Positions 1-9,322 of a stretch of 64,000 nt of DNA are shown here, piece after piece. The stretch's first letter is position 1. Every line of letters starts with the position of its first letter. The position numbers and the translations under genes were made by a program. The stretch covers positions 62,001-126,000 of the forward strand of contig AP026173.1 in the NCBI GenBank assembly GCA_030295235.1, read 5' to 3'. This DNA is from Fistulifera solaris. Lineage: Eukaryota > Bacillariophyta > Bacillariophyceae > Naviculales > Stauroneidaceae. The notes below the pieces were generated by a model. The model ran no database searches. It was given only the letters and a program-made list of their open reading frames with translations, and was not told the DNA's origin.

Positions 1-1138
1 TATACGGATCATCCGATCACGTGGTGGCGCAAATCGCATCTTTCCTTTGGAGTCTACATGACCGCGATGACGAATCGGACTTTATTGTCATTAATTATGG
101 CTTTCGCAATATGTTTGATTTTTCGGTCGTTACCCCGCAGCAATTGGCTTCTCTTTTGAGAACAACCCAAGCAGAAAAACGCATTTGCACAGATTGTCAG
201 TGAATCCCAATCAGGCGTCGGTTCTTGCCTCGCAGCCCTTCCAGATATATCTGAGGCTAGCGGATTGTGTCTTTCTATCGGAAGATCAAACATTTCTGGA
301 AGTCTTAGAACGTCGAACTTCGCCTTTCGGCAATTTAAGACTGCCTGGTGATAATCCGTTTGCACCGGGCACACAGAGTCGGCTGTTCGAACTGCCAACT
401 CTCGACTTCCTCTCTATTTGTCCAGCTGCCCTCGAAAGCAAAAACATGTTGCTGTCGCCTTTTTCTTCCAAAGTAGACAAACTCAAATTTTGCTTGGACG
501 AAACAGACGATCAATGGCGCCATGTGAAATCGGTCAACATCGTTCCCAAGAAGTGTGTCTTAAAAGTCCAGTGCAAGTGCTACGGCTTTCCATCGGTCTT
601 TTTACAAGCCACGGGCCATCTGTCCGAACTAGGACTGATCTATTCTTGTGTTACTCCCTCAAAGCAAGAACTTGCCGATTTAGCAACGGCCGTCGACACG
701 AATCAAAATCTGCAAGGTCTCGAGATTGGAACTGTGGATCGACACTGGGTATCCTCTTGGCAAAATCTCATGACTGTCCTCGCACGCCATAACAGCCTTC
801 ATACTTTGAAACTGAAAGTTTCCATTGATGCCACCAGGACTCACCGATTCGCCAAGCTTTGCCGCGGTCTTCTTTGGATGCTGACGGAAAATCACAAAAT
901 CGACGTCATTATCGTTTCGCCAAGCAAAGGTGTCAACATTATTTGGAATGAGGCATTGCATGAAAGATTGACACTCAATCGATTCTTGCGTGGCTGCAAG
1001 GCACTCACAAGGGAGGTAGAACTGAATCGCTTGGCACTCTTGGGTTCAGCATTGATGGAATATATGAAACACGATACTCGCCGCACCGCCGCCTTGCTCG
1101 CCGACAATATTGATGCGATTTGTGTATTGTTGCAATAA
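1..1138 (+). CDS. Leucine-rich-repeat-like protein, 5' partial, one frame break
   Basis: The reading frame is open to the left edge, so the N-terminus lies outside the window. The protein is paralogous to the gene transcribed towards it from the right. Shared blocks include FDF near the start, IPEQLA/NPNQAS, PFGxLxL, the xVxSxxIVP(R/K)xxVLK block, CFGFASxFL/CYGFPSVFL, LIELGI/LSELGL and the ending DAICVLLQ. Repeated L..L.L patterns suggest degenerate leucine-rich repeats of the ribonuclease-inhibitor kind, but no full consensus repeat is seen. No signal peptide or catalytic motif is visible. The first ~60 residues (frame 3) and the remainder (frame 2) join only if the A5 run near 175-179 has one more A; the joined protein then aligns with the paralogue throughout. 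Function unknown; an LRR scaffold role is inference. Confidence 0.6.
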
Positions 1139-1270
1139 ATATCATGGTGCGCAGAATGAAGTTTTAGAACTAAGAATTCATGCTTCATGCATGACAGAAT
1201 ACAATCTATGTAGATTTCACAAGTATCACCGTCATCCGCAATGGGTCTCTCTGCAATCGACTTATTTCGT

Positions 1271-2748
1271 TTATTGTCCATATTCAGCTTGAAGTAAAAC
1301 GCATATTACATCCACATGCTCCGACAGAAGCAACGACAAGCTTTTATGATCATCATGCATTACTTTCGTGATAGCTCTACTAAGCAACAAAATTCGATGA
1401 TGTTCGTTTTCACGTGTTATCGATCGACTCCCTTGGCGAAAGCGATTAAATTGAACCAATTTCTCTAGATCATCCATCCACTTCTCTCTTTGTTCGCTGA
1501 CCACGTTAACATCAATTAAAATACAATTCATCTTTACCATGGACAAAAGTGCGTCGATCCGTCTCCAATCGTCAACAACTAGATTGCCACCATCAAATGA
1601 AGAACGAAAATAAAGTTTGAGCCTGGTGAGACTACCATGACATTGAATGGCATCCATAAGATCTTGCCACAACCACAGTGACCAATGCCAATCGACTGGC
1701 CCTGCTTCCAATGTTTCCAAAACGGGATTGCGCTGTACGGCTTCGATTAAATGAAGCTGTGTTTCTTCGGTCATTGCGTACGTTGTCACTATTCCCAATT
1801 CGATCAAGTTGATGCTTGCACGGAGAAAGCAGGAAGCAAAACCGAAACAATCCTTGGTCAGCTTCAAAACAAATCGACGTGGAACGATGGTAATTGAATC
1901 AACTTCTTTCCATTCGTCACCCAATACCACCATTTCATACTCTACTTTTTCAGCATGTGCCGTGAATGGTAGTAAGTTGCTTGTACAAGCGGTCCGCGCG
2001 TATGTCACAATACGCAATACTTCCAATTGCTTCAATTGATACAACGACTGCCAAAACGTCGTTTTCAGACTACTGCATCCATTCAGCGTCAATGTACCGA
2101 AGGGGATCGTTCGCAGTGTTTGCAGGAACGAATTCCCATCATCCGTAAACGCAGAGTCGTACAACATTAGATCCACGGACGATGATTGTGAAGCCAATTG
2201 TGCCGCTAGTTGTTCCGGTATTGACACATGCAGAAAAGCCACCCTCCGGTTCGAATGAAACAATGATGGTAACGTCGAAGCAATAGCATTCCAATCAAAG
2301 TCAAAGCTGTTGGACGGATAATAACTACTGTTGGGTCCGTGCAAAAGAGCGTTTCATTTCCTAGTTCACTGGGTAATGACCCGAGCAGCACAACTAATTG
2401 TGTCACATCTTGATCCGAGCGACCCGTGAGACAAAAGCGGTGATTCCGTATGGATACATACACTCGACTTCTCGTTGGGCGTGCAGCATCCAAACGAAAC
2501 GATTCTTGGGAAATGCCAGACCAGTGCGTGCTATTTTCTGGTTGTTGCGACCATAAGATCGAATGTGTGTGCATATGAAAGAAGAAAATGAGTTCTTGCA
2601 ACGTATTGGGAGGGCGGATCATCAAAAAATGATGATAATGGCGGGGTATAATGGATTGAACTGGTAATTCAAGCCTTGTGGATTGTTCAGAGGAAAGTAG
2701 ATAGGCATCATCCTTGAAAAGAATTCTTTGAAACCAAAAGGCACTCAT
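1271..2748 (-). CDS. Leucine-rich-repeat-like protein, paralogue of the preceding gene, one frame break
   Basis: Translation starts at the ATG at 2748 (MSAFWFQRIL) and, with one base added to the A4/T4 run at 2343-2346, gives 492 residues. Without the added base the frame stops soon after NETLFCTDPT. With it, the sequence continues LFLHGPNSS and aligns with the left-hand paralogue. The middle holds several imperfect leucine-rich stretches (LEVLRIVTY, LIELGIVTT, LETLEAGPVDW, LTRLKLYF) and the C-terminus ends with the family block VDVICVLLQ. No membrane segment or enzyme motif is seen. The two genes converge with ~130 bp between stops, as expected for an inverted local duplication. The product is uncharacterised; a role in protein-protein contacts is inferred only from the repeat character. 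Confidence 0.6.
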
Positions 2749-3219
2749 TGTGGCTTGTATTGATGAAAGAGAGGATACAAGCAAAGGGATCTTCGCTCTC
2801 GATTAACGAAGAGTCGTCAGTCTATAATTGCCGTCAAGAAGGAAACTGGAGCGAAATAATGGGAAAGATAACAAAAGAGGAAACATTGAAGTCTCTCTTC
2901 GATCGATCATTTAAAAGCAAAGCGAATCATCGAATCGGAATCGAACCGAAAGTTTTCCTTCGAAACGATAGCAACAGAAGCGCGCGGCCGTCGCCGAAGA
3001 AAATCCTCATCCGGAGTTCCCATCTTTGTGGAACGTTTCACCGTCACATGAAAGTAGATTATAGTTTCATGGCATGCATAAGCGCTGTTGGGCATAGTAT
3101 TGTTGCCAAAGAGTCTAAAAAAACGTGAAAAATGGTGTGATCGACGAATCAACACAATGTTCAGGTTTCCCCCTCTCTCTAGACTATAATACAGTGTTTA
3201 GTCGACCGTGTTCCAGAAA
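2749..3219. other. Intergenic, upstream of the LRR-like gene
   Basis: No supported gene. The part at about 3062-3150 (GCATAAGCGCTGTTGGGCAT, then a GTGATCG block) matches the dispersed repeat seen again near 7490, 10840 and 12060. A 126-codon open frame here has no protein-like composition. Confidence 0.5.
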
Positions 3220-3400
3220 ATCTGGATAAGTTCCCAGTTAATCTGGAAGGTTCGGGAAAAGAGTACACTCACGTAGGCTCCCCGTAGAAAAATGTACCAA
3301 GGAGAGGTGGGTTCCCGTGTCTCCCTTTTACACGTGGTCCAGAAAATCTGGACCAATTGTATTTTCACGTTCCCAGGAAGATCCGGAATCGTGACTCAAT
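3207..3400. repeat. Palindrome-bearing repeat, about two copies
   Basis: These are short copies of the unit that forms the large array at 6.6-7.26 kb: a 15-bp palindrome of the TCCAGAAAATCTGGA type, then GTTGTATTTTCACGTTCCCAGG and a second half-site AAATCTGG. Non-coding. Confidence 0.7.
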
Positions 3401-3519
3401 CAGTCCTGTTTTGCTTAATTTGGCATTGATTTCGTCATCATAAAACGCCGACCGCGCTCCTTATCAGCGATTTGAAAAGTCTTCACGCAAAACAGGTTCA
3501 ATGATGATAAGCACGGCTT

Positions 3520-4165
3520 GCGCAATTGGGGAAAGTGTCTCGCACTTTCCCCAATTGGGGAAAGCTGCATTGGGGAAAGTGCGAATTGGGAAAGTGTCAC
3601 GCACTTCCCCCCAATTGGGGAAAGTGCAATTGGGGAAAGTGCGTAAAGTGCTTCAACGTTGCGCAAACAAAAAGTCGTCTTTGCGTGCCGGAGGAAAGGA
3701 ATGAATAATAATAACAGCAACAACCTTTTACTTCAATAACATCCATGTAATAATATATTAACCTTGTGGTCTTTTTTATCAGCTGGCTTTTTCTTCACGT
3801 CCACGCCGCCATTCCTTGCCCTGGCTGGCTCCTCTTGATTGGTTAGGGTCGCGCTTCACACCGATTAACGGTGCGGCTTCGGTCGCCGTCGCATCCGTAA
3901 TGTTGCCTACCTCATTTTCCGTGAAAGTCAATGTTGTTGTTGAAGGTATCTGCAATGATAACAATCGTCATGTCGTCTGCAAGGTGTGAACAGCCGCCCG
4001 GAGCATTGTTTTGGCGATTGCGCGAAAAGCGAGACACTTTCCCCAATGGGGGAAAGTGTTGCGCACTTTCCCCCAATTGGGGAAAGTTGCATTGGGGAAA
4101 GTGCAAATTGGGGAAAGTGTCTCGCACTTTCCCCAATTGGGGAAAGTGATGAGAAAGGTGTTTCA
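3520..4165. repeat. GGGGAAAGTG palindromic cluster, two blocks around a ~370-bp core
   Basis: Two blocks (about 3525-3652 and 4030-4150) consist of GGGGAAAGTGC and its reverse complement GCACTTTCCCC, arranged as perfect palindromes such as ACTTTCCCCAATTGGGGAAAGT joined by short AATTGGGG links. The blocks are near-identical to each other and face each other across about 370 bp of unique sequence. That arrangement resembles the inverted termini of a small non-autonomous element, but no target-site duplication could be fixed by eye. Translations of the blocks give repeated 'GKVxxGKV' peptides that are artefacts of the repeat. The core has a 61-codon open frame on the minus strand (3779-3964) that I do not support as a gene. 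Confidence 0.7.
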
Positions 4166-4284
4166 CCACTGGGGAAAGTAGCCGGCCGAGCAATCCTTTT
4201 CTAGAGTTAAGGGTCGGCTTGCGTGTAGTTTTATCGTTGATGCTACTCGTGACTGCGACAACGTGATTTTCAATCACGATTCCG

Positions 4285-4515
4285 GATCTTCCAGGAAAAA
4301 TTTGGGAGAGCGGTTTTACACGTGGTCCAGAAAATCTGGACCAGTTGTAGTTTCAAATACCCAGGAAATCTGTGAGAGTGGTGATTACCGGCAAACGTGG
4401 TCCAGAAAATCTGGATCAGTTGTATTTTCACTTACCCAGGAAATCTGTGAGAGTGGTGATTACCGGCAAACGTGGTCCAGAAAATCTGGACCAGTAGTAT
4501 TTTCACGTTGTGTCG
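4285..4515. repeat. Three tandem ~67-bp palindrome units
   Basis: Units read ACGTGGTCCAGAAAATCTGG, ACCAGTTGTA, then CCCAGGAAATCTGTGAGAGTGG and TGATTACCGGCAA. They are the same family as the array at 6.6-7.26 kb but more uniform, so this copy probably expanded recently. Confidence 0.75.
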
Positions 4516-4559
4516 AATTCTCTTAGTTTGTTCTATTGCGCCTCACCATCGTTAATCGT

Positions 4560-5495
4560 CCGCAATGATGAGAAAGGCGCTGGTATATGACTATATCCCC
4601 ATAGTGTTTGTTAATGGACATCCCCGTCTCAAAACAATTGCTACTTGAATCCAATGCATGGCTGCCTTTTGGGCGTGCATTGACGAAAAGAAGTTGAATA
4701 ATGCTTGCCATCTTAGAGAAAACACCATAAGCATTTTATTTAGGCGGTCCATGTATCTTTTGGCATCGAAAAGCACTTCCGATCTATCCCTGTAGAAAAC
4801 ACTATAACCCCAAAGTGTATGTTCCATTTTCCCTGATTGGATTAGTCACGAGTCATGGCCTCCTATTTTCACTATGTCGCTGATTTTGCTGCAACAATTG
4901 ATGAAATAAAACTTGGTTAAACAATTGCTTTCTTCGAAGGAATAGATTTGTACCAACGTAACAAATTAAGTTGTGTGTGGGGCACCGTAAAACGTTTCGG
5001 ATCTAACCGTGTCGATATCACTATACACCCAAAGTGTTGGTTGACGGACACCCTCAGTGCCAGTGAGACTAAGAGAAGGAAACGTGGTCCAGAATAAAAA
5101 AATTTTTTCAAAAGGTGGCGACAAATACGGAGCAGATCGCCGCTCGCATTCTATCCGTTTGACCTTTTGCCTCATCGTTCATCGTCAGCCATGAGAAAGG
5201 CGGTCGGTATAGAACTATAACCCCCATGTGTTGGTTCAACTTTCCCTGATTGGATTAGTCACGAGTCATGTCCTTCCATTTTCACTATGTCGCTGATTTT
5301 GCTGCAACAATTGACGAAATAAAACTTAATAAACAATTGCTTTCTTCGAAGGAATAGACTTGTACCAAGGTAACAAGTAACAAAACGCTTCGAATTTAAC
5401 CGCTAGAAAAAATACGGTTTTCTAGCTAACCGTGTCGAAATCACTATACTCCCAAAGTGTTGGTTTACCGACATCCTCAGTGCCAGTAAGACTAA
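4560..5495. repeat. Imperfect direct duplication of ~290 bp
   Basis: Two diverged copies, about 4790-5072 and 5205-5494, share the blocks CCCTGATTGGATTAGTCACG, CACTATGTCGCTGATTTTGC, CAATTGCTTTCTTCGAAGGA and TGTCGA(T/A)ATCACTATA followed by CCCAAAGTGTTGG and CTCAGTGCCAGT. A shorter related piece with GAGAAAGGCGCTGGTATA and CCCCATAGTGTTTG starts at about 4571. No gene is seen in the duplication or between the copies. Confidence 0.65.
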
Positions 5496-5896
5496 AACAA
5501 GTTACCTCGTAGGATTTGTCGTGGCTTCGTGCTTCAACGTCATCCCTGACGCGTTGATGACGTTTTCCAGCCAACGAAATAGACACGACCACTATACTGG
5601 GGTTTAAAAAGTCAGGGAATGTGCGAATTCTGACACCCTTGGTTCGATGGTGTTCTGTGGTGCTGACGTGAGCACAATGCTACTCTTAAAGCTATACAAT
5701 GGTCCCCGCAAAGAACAAACCAAAAAAACAAGATCGTATCTTTTCCATCGATCCAAATGCCCGCGACGAGACGAAGAAAGAAATATCTGCATTGTTGTAA
5801 TCTTTCAAAAAGCATTGCTATCGCAATCATCCTTGTCTTTCTTCCAACGTTGTAAGAGAGCCATTTGAACTTGTTTTTTTAAACGACGTCTTCAAA

Positions 5897-6302
5897 ATGA
5901 ACAAACAACGCCTCTCCTTCTTTGCCCTCTTCTTCTCTTCTTCGGCATTTGCCTTTCATCCTCAAGCACATCCGTCTCGACCGCATAATATTCCTCACAA
6001 CATGGTGTACGGTACGTGCTGTTCGCTTTTGGCTAAATGCACTGTAAATATTATTTGATTTCGTCTCATCATCGTACTTTTATTGCACAGACCCGGAAGC
6101 CTTGTATCAAGTCGCGACTCACGCCGGTGATGCGGTCCGCTTGGTGTTTTTGGAGTGCAATGGCGTCGAATGTCATATCGTAGACGGTTGCAAGGAAGGT
6201 GATTACTGGAATTTTGAAGGTCGTCCCGCCACCTTTCCCGATACGGCCGGACAACATCATCGTTTGGAAGTTCTCATGGCGGAAATGGATACGACCGAGT
6301 AA
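5897..6302 (+). CDS. Small plastid-targeted protein, two exons
   Basis: Exon 1 (5897-6011) and exon 2 (6091-6302) flank a 79-bp intron with a GTACGT donor and a TTGCACAG acceptor. Splicing keeps the frame (…NMVY-DPEALY…) and yields 108 residues. The N-terminus MNKQRLSFFALFFSSSAFAF is a signal peptide ending in an ASAF-like site (A before F), followed by HPQAHPSRPHN, which is basic and Ser/Pro-rich. That is the bipartite presequence diatoms use to cross the four plastid membranes. The mature part (about 75 residues: YQVATHAGDAVRLVFLECNG, then HIVDGCKEGDYWNFEG) is acidic, with four Cys in the whole chain, and matches no family I know. Location is a motif-based inference; function unknown. It is the only gene here with an intron clearly visible by eye. 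Confidence 0.7.
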
Positions 6303-6604
6303 ACTAAAAGAGTGATTGAATTAAAGAAGGAATATCGATGAAGGATCTTTGCATGCATACAAACGAAAACAGACGACAAACTTACAATTACAACAATTTA
6401 AGGTTTTCATTTTTTTAGACGTTTAGACAACGTTTTCTAATTGCTTAAAGCAGAATTTGAATCAGACAAAAAAAATTGTGTGACATGTCTTGGCTTGAGC
6501 AGAAAGTCTTCAAGCCGATGATACTTGTACCAGGTATTTTTCATGCGTTTACGTATGGATGTCAAAAAAATGATTGTTGCCTACCAAAATATCAATGCCA
6601 GAGA
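6303..6604. other. Intergenic, nothing seen
   Basis: A/T-rich sequence downstream of the small spliced gene. I see no gene or repeat until the array begins at about 6605. Confidence 0.5.
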
Positions 6605-7260
6605 AGACGTTCCTAGGAAATCTGGGCGAGCGCTGTTTACACGTGGTCCAGAATATCTGGACCAATTGTATTTTCACGCTCTCAGGAAATCTTGTAACGC
6701 GGTGTTTACACGTAATCCACAATGTCTGGACCAGTTGTATTAGTCCAGAATTTCTGGACCAGTGTATTTGCACAATCCCAGAAAATCTGGATGGTCGGTG
6801 TTTACACGCGGTCCAGAATTTCTGGAGCAGTATATTGCCGTACCCAGGAAATCTGGGAGAGAGGTGTTTACACGTGGTCCAGAAAATCTGGACCAGTTGT
6901 ATTTTCACGTACCCAGGAAATCTGGCTTGTTGTGTTTAGACGTGGTCCAGAATTTCTGGACAAGTTGTATTTTACGTTCCCAGGAAATCTGGCTGGTGGT
7001 GTTTAGACGTGGTCCACAAAATCTGGACCAGTTGCATTTTTACGTTCCCAGGAATCTGGGCGAGCGGTGTTTACACGAGGTCCAGAATTTCTGGACTAGT
7101 TGTATTTTCACTTTCTCAGGAAATCTGGTTTTGCGGTGTTTACACGTGGTCCAGAAAATCTGGACCATTTGTGTTTTCACTCTCCCAGGAAATCTGGTAT
7201 AGTGGTATTTGCACGTGGTCCAGAAAGTCTGGATAAGTTGTATTTTCACATTCCATTGCG
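6605..7260. repeat. Tandem array of ~68-bp palindrome-containing units, nine to ten copies
   Basis: The landmark ACACGTGGTCCAG recurs near 6639, 6708, 6804, 6869, 6938, 7005, 7073, 7142 and 7211, giving a spacing of 66-72 bp with one larger step. Each unit holds a 15-bp palindrome (TCCAGAAAATCTGGA or TCCAGAATTTCTGGA), CAGTTGTATTTTCACG and a second half-site CCCAGGAAATCTGG. Sequence between palindromes varies more than the palindromes themselves. Several frames stay open across the array and encode 'YTWSRKSGPVV'-like peptides; the unit length is not a multiple of three, so I do not regard these as proteins. Confidence 0.8.
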
Positions 7261-7489
7261 ATCGAAAACACCATACTCCCAGGTCTCTCTCACAATGAGC
7301 AAGATTTCCTCTTGCAATGAGTACAAATAATGTATCTACTATGGTCGAAAGTGTTTCATGAACTCATCCAAGACTGCGGTCAGTCATGAAAACTTACTCT
7401 TTTGAGCGTCACTGTTGCCTAGCATTCGTGCGTTCACACGTAACTTTTGAGCACCCGTTCATCTTGCTGCAATGAAATAGTTTTATTAT

Positions 7490-7630
7490 AACAGCGTTTG
7501 CATAAGAAGTTGAAAATGGGTGTGATCGTCATTAAGCCATATCCGGGTGCCCCCTCTGTCGATAAATTTCCCTACGAGAGCTACGTGACAAGGACGTAGA
7601 CTTTCGAAGCGTTGCATCTTTCGTTCTTTT
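7490..7630. repeat. Dispersed repeat copy (ATATCCGGGT family)
   Basis: Carries GCATAAGAAG, GGGTGTGATCG, ATATCCGGGTGCCCCCTCTG, TTTCCCTACGAGAGCTACGT and GTAGACTTTCGAAGCGTTGC in that order. The same order occurs near 10490 and 10705, and partly near 3070, 10840 and 12070. It lies upstream of the NTH1-like gene; no coding content. Confidence 0.7.
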
Positions 7631-7971
7631 TACGTATTCAAACCAATTTATCGTTTATTGGCAAGTAGTATTCATGTCGGGGAAAGCAATATTTGTCATA
7701 CCTGATAGAGATAAAGCATTTGACTGCCACAACACCGTTAAATCTTTTCCGGCTGACCTGAGACGTTAGCTTTTATCTCCTCTGTTGTTACACCTTAGGG
7801 ATGAAGTTCACGTAAAAATCGCCAACCACACCCGCGCCGATGATGCACTTCGTCCCAACGCAGAAGCAAATACTGTAAGAGAGAGGCAACGAAGCATTGT
7901 CAAGAGAAGGAGAAAGGGATTTTGTTCATTTTCTTAGTTCTCTTTCTCTCTCTTTGATAAGCAACGCCTAC

Positions 7972-9255
7972 ATGTTCTTGTGGCGAAGAACAGTCGTGTA
8001 TTTCGTTGTATCGTCGTCTTTTCCTTCTATCGCGTCGTCGACTCGCTGTCTCGCCTTCTTTCATTCTCTACTCGGCCACGGGAGAATGCCTCCCTTGTCA
8101 TCGTCTGCCGTTGTGCGCATCACGCGCTCGCAAACAGTCAAAGGTTTGGTGGAGAAGAACAAGCAAGTCATTTCATTAACCTCTCGAAAGCGGAATAGTA
8201 AAAGTCAAGACAACGAAGAAGAAGCATTGCATGCTATTTCCGTCACCCCTTCCGCGGAAACAACTATTAGAGAAACTGCCATTCTCACAACAGCGGTGGT
8301 GACACCTTCACCAAAGAAGAAGCCCAAGAACGCTACTCCATCACCGAAACAAACAAAAGCCAAGCAGATTTCGCCCCTGTCGCCACCCTCATTTGAGACG
8401 GAGGAGACACCTCCACGCACGCCACCGAAAGACTTTGAAGCCATTTACAGTCTTGTGACCGAGTTACGTCAAGATCGGACAGCGCCTTGTGATAGTATGG
8501 GTGCGGAAGCTCTGGCCATGGCCTACAACAACACGCCATGCTCATCAAAAGCCGAACAAGACCAGTTGTATCGACTGATTGTGTTGATTTCACTCATGTT
8601 GAGCAGTCAAACCAAAGATGCCGTCGTCGCGTCGGCGGTGCAACAATTGCATCAAGCCACTTTATTGTCGTGGACGAAATTGGCCGACGCACAATACACG
8701 GACCAAATTCATCATTGCATTCGATCGGTCGGGTTTCACAACAACAAGATCAAGTACATCCAACAATCGGCGCAAATATTGTTAACGCAATTTGATAGTG
8801 ACATTCCCCCGACGGCAGCCGAGATGATCGAATTTTTACCGGGTGTGGGACCCAAAATGGCGTATTTGTGTGAAGCATTGGCGTGGCCCGAAAAGGAACC
8901 CTCGGGCATCGGCGTCGATACGCACATGCATCGCTTATTTCAACAGATCAATTGGATGCGGACGAAAACACCGGAGCAGACACGTTTGGAACTGCAATCG
9001 TGGCTGCCCCGGGAGTATTGGCGCGATATTAATCTTTTGTGGGTAGGATTTGGACAAGAAGTGCAACAACAGGCACCGAAAGTCTTGTACAAGGCGGTGT
9101 ATCAATGCAGTCGTCCGAAAGAAGCATTGCGATTGTTGCAGCGGTGTGGGATGAACGCCAAACATGTTGCTAAGCAACTTCTACAAAAGGAAGACAATGA
9201 TAAGAACCGTGACTTGATGGAACGTGTCGAACAACTTCTGTCGCGAAACAAATAA
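7972..9255 (+). CDS. NTH1: Endonuclease III-like DNA glycosylase/AP lyase (NTH1 family)
   Basis: From the ATG at 7972 the protein has 427 residues; a second ATG at 8086 would give 389. The family is bifunctional: it removes oxidised pyrimidines and nicks the abasic site in base excision repair. The C-terminal half carries the HhH-GPD fold. The helix-hairpin-helix is LPGVGPKMAYL with catalytic Lys at about residue 295, and the GVDTHMHR block gives catalytic Asp at about 316. ISLMLSSQTKD is the first helix of the fold. The C-terminal Cys-x6-Cys-x2-Cys-x5-Cys cluster that ligates 4Fe-4S in most homologues is absent; only isolated Cys remain (YQCSRP, QRCG). The N-terminus (MFLWRRTVVYFVVSSSFPS) is hydrophobic and basic and could be a mitochondrial or plastid signal; a disordered S/T/P/K-rich linker follows. 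Its stop faces that of the methyltransferase gene 68 bp away. Confidence 0.85.
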   Translation: MFLWRRTVVYFVVSSSFPSIASSTRCLAFFHSLLGHGRMPPLSSSAVVRITRSQTVKGLVEKNKQVISLTSRKRNSKSQDNEEEALHAISVTPSAETTIRETAILTTAVVTPSPKKKPKNATPSPKQTKAKQISPLSPPSFETEETPPRTPPKDFEAIYSLVTELRQDRTAPCDSMGAEALAMAYNNTPCSSKAEQDQLYRLIVLISLMLSSQTKDAVVASAVQQLHQATLLSWTKLADAQYTDQIHHCIRSVGFHNNKIKYIQQSAQILLTQFDSDIPPTAAEMIEFLPGVGPKMAYLCEALAWPEKEPSGIGVDTHMHRLFQQINWMRTKTPEQTRLELQSWLPREYWRDINLLWVGFGQEVQQQAPKVLYKAVYQCSRPKEALRLLQRCGMNAKHVAKQLLQKEDNDKNRDLMERVEQLLSRNK

Positions 9256-9322
9256 ACATGAAGATTTGGCTGCTGGGTCAAAAATAAGTAAGTTATAAGA
9301 TACTGACTGACGTTCTTTCTTC

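Noticed and set aside
185-300. A small GT-AG intron as explanation for the frame change in the first gene
   Set aside because: Candidate GT and AG pairs in the region do not give the needed length modulo three, whereas one more A in the A5 run restores alignment with the paralogue exactly.
2748-3128. 126-codon plus-strand open frame upstream of the LRR-like gene
   Set aside because: Basic, no domain, crosses a copy of a dispersed repeat.
3501-4204. Open frames with repeated GKVxxGKV or FPNWGK peptides
   Set aside because: Translations of the GGGGAAAGTG palindromic blocks; equally open in several frames.
6525-7330. Several overlapping open frames of 66-146 codons with 'ENLDQLYFHVPRKSG' or 'YTWSRKSGPVVFS' peptides
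   Set aside because: They are the ~68-bp repeat read in different frames and on both strands. Unit length is not a multiple of three and no start, signal or conservation favours one frame.
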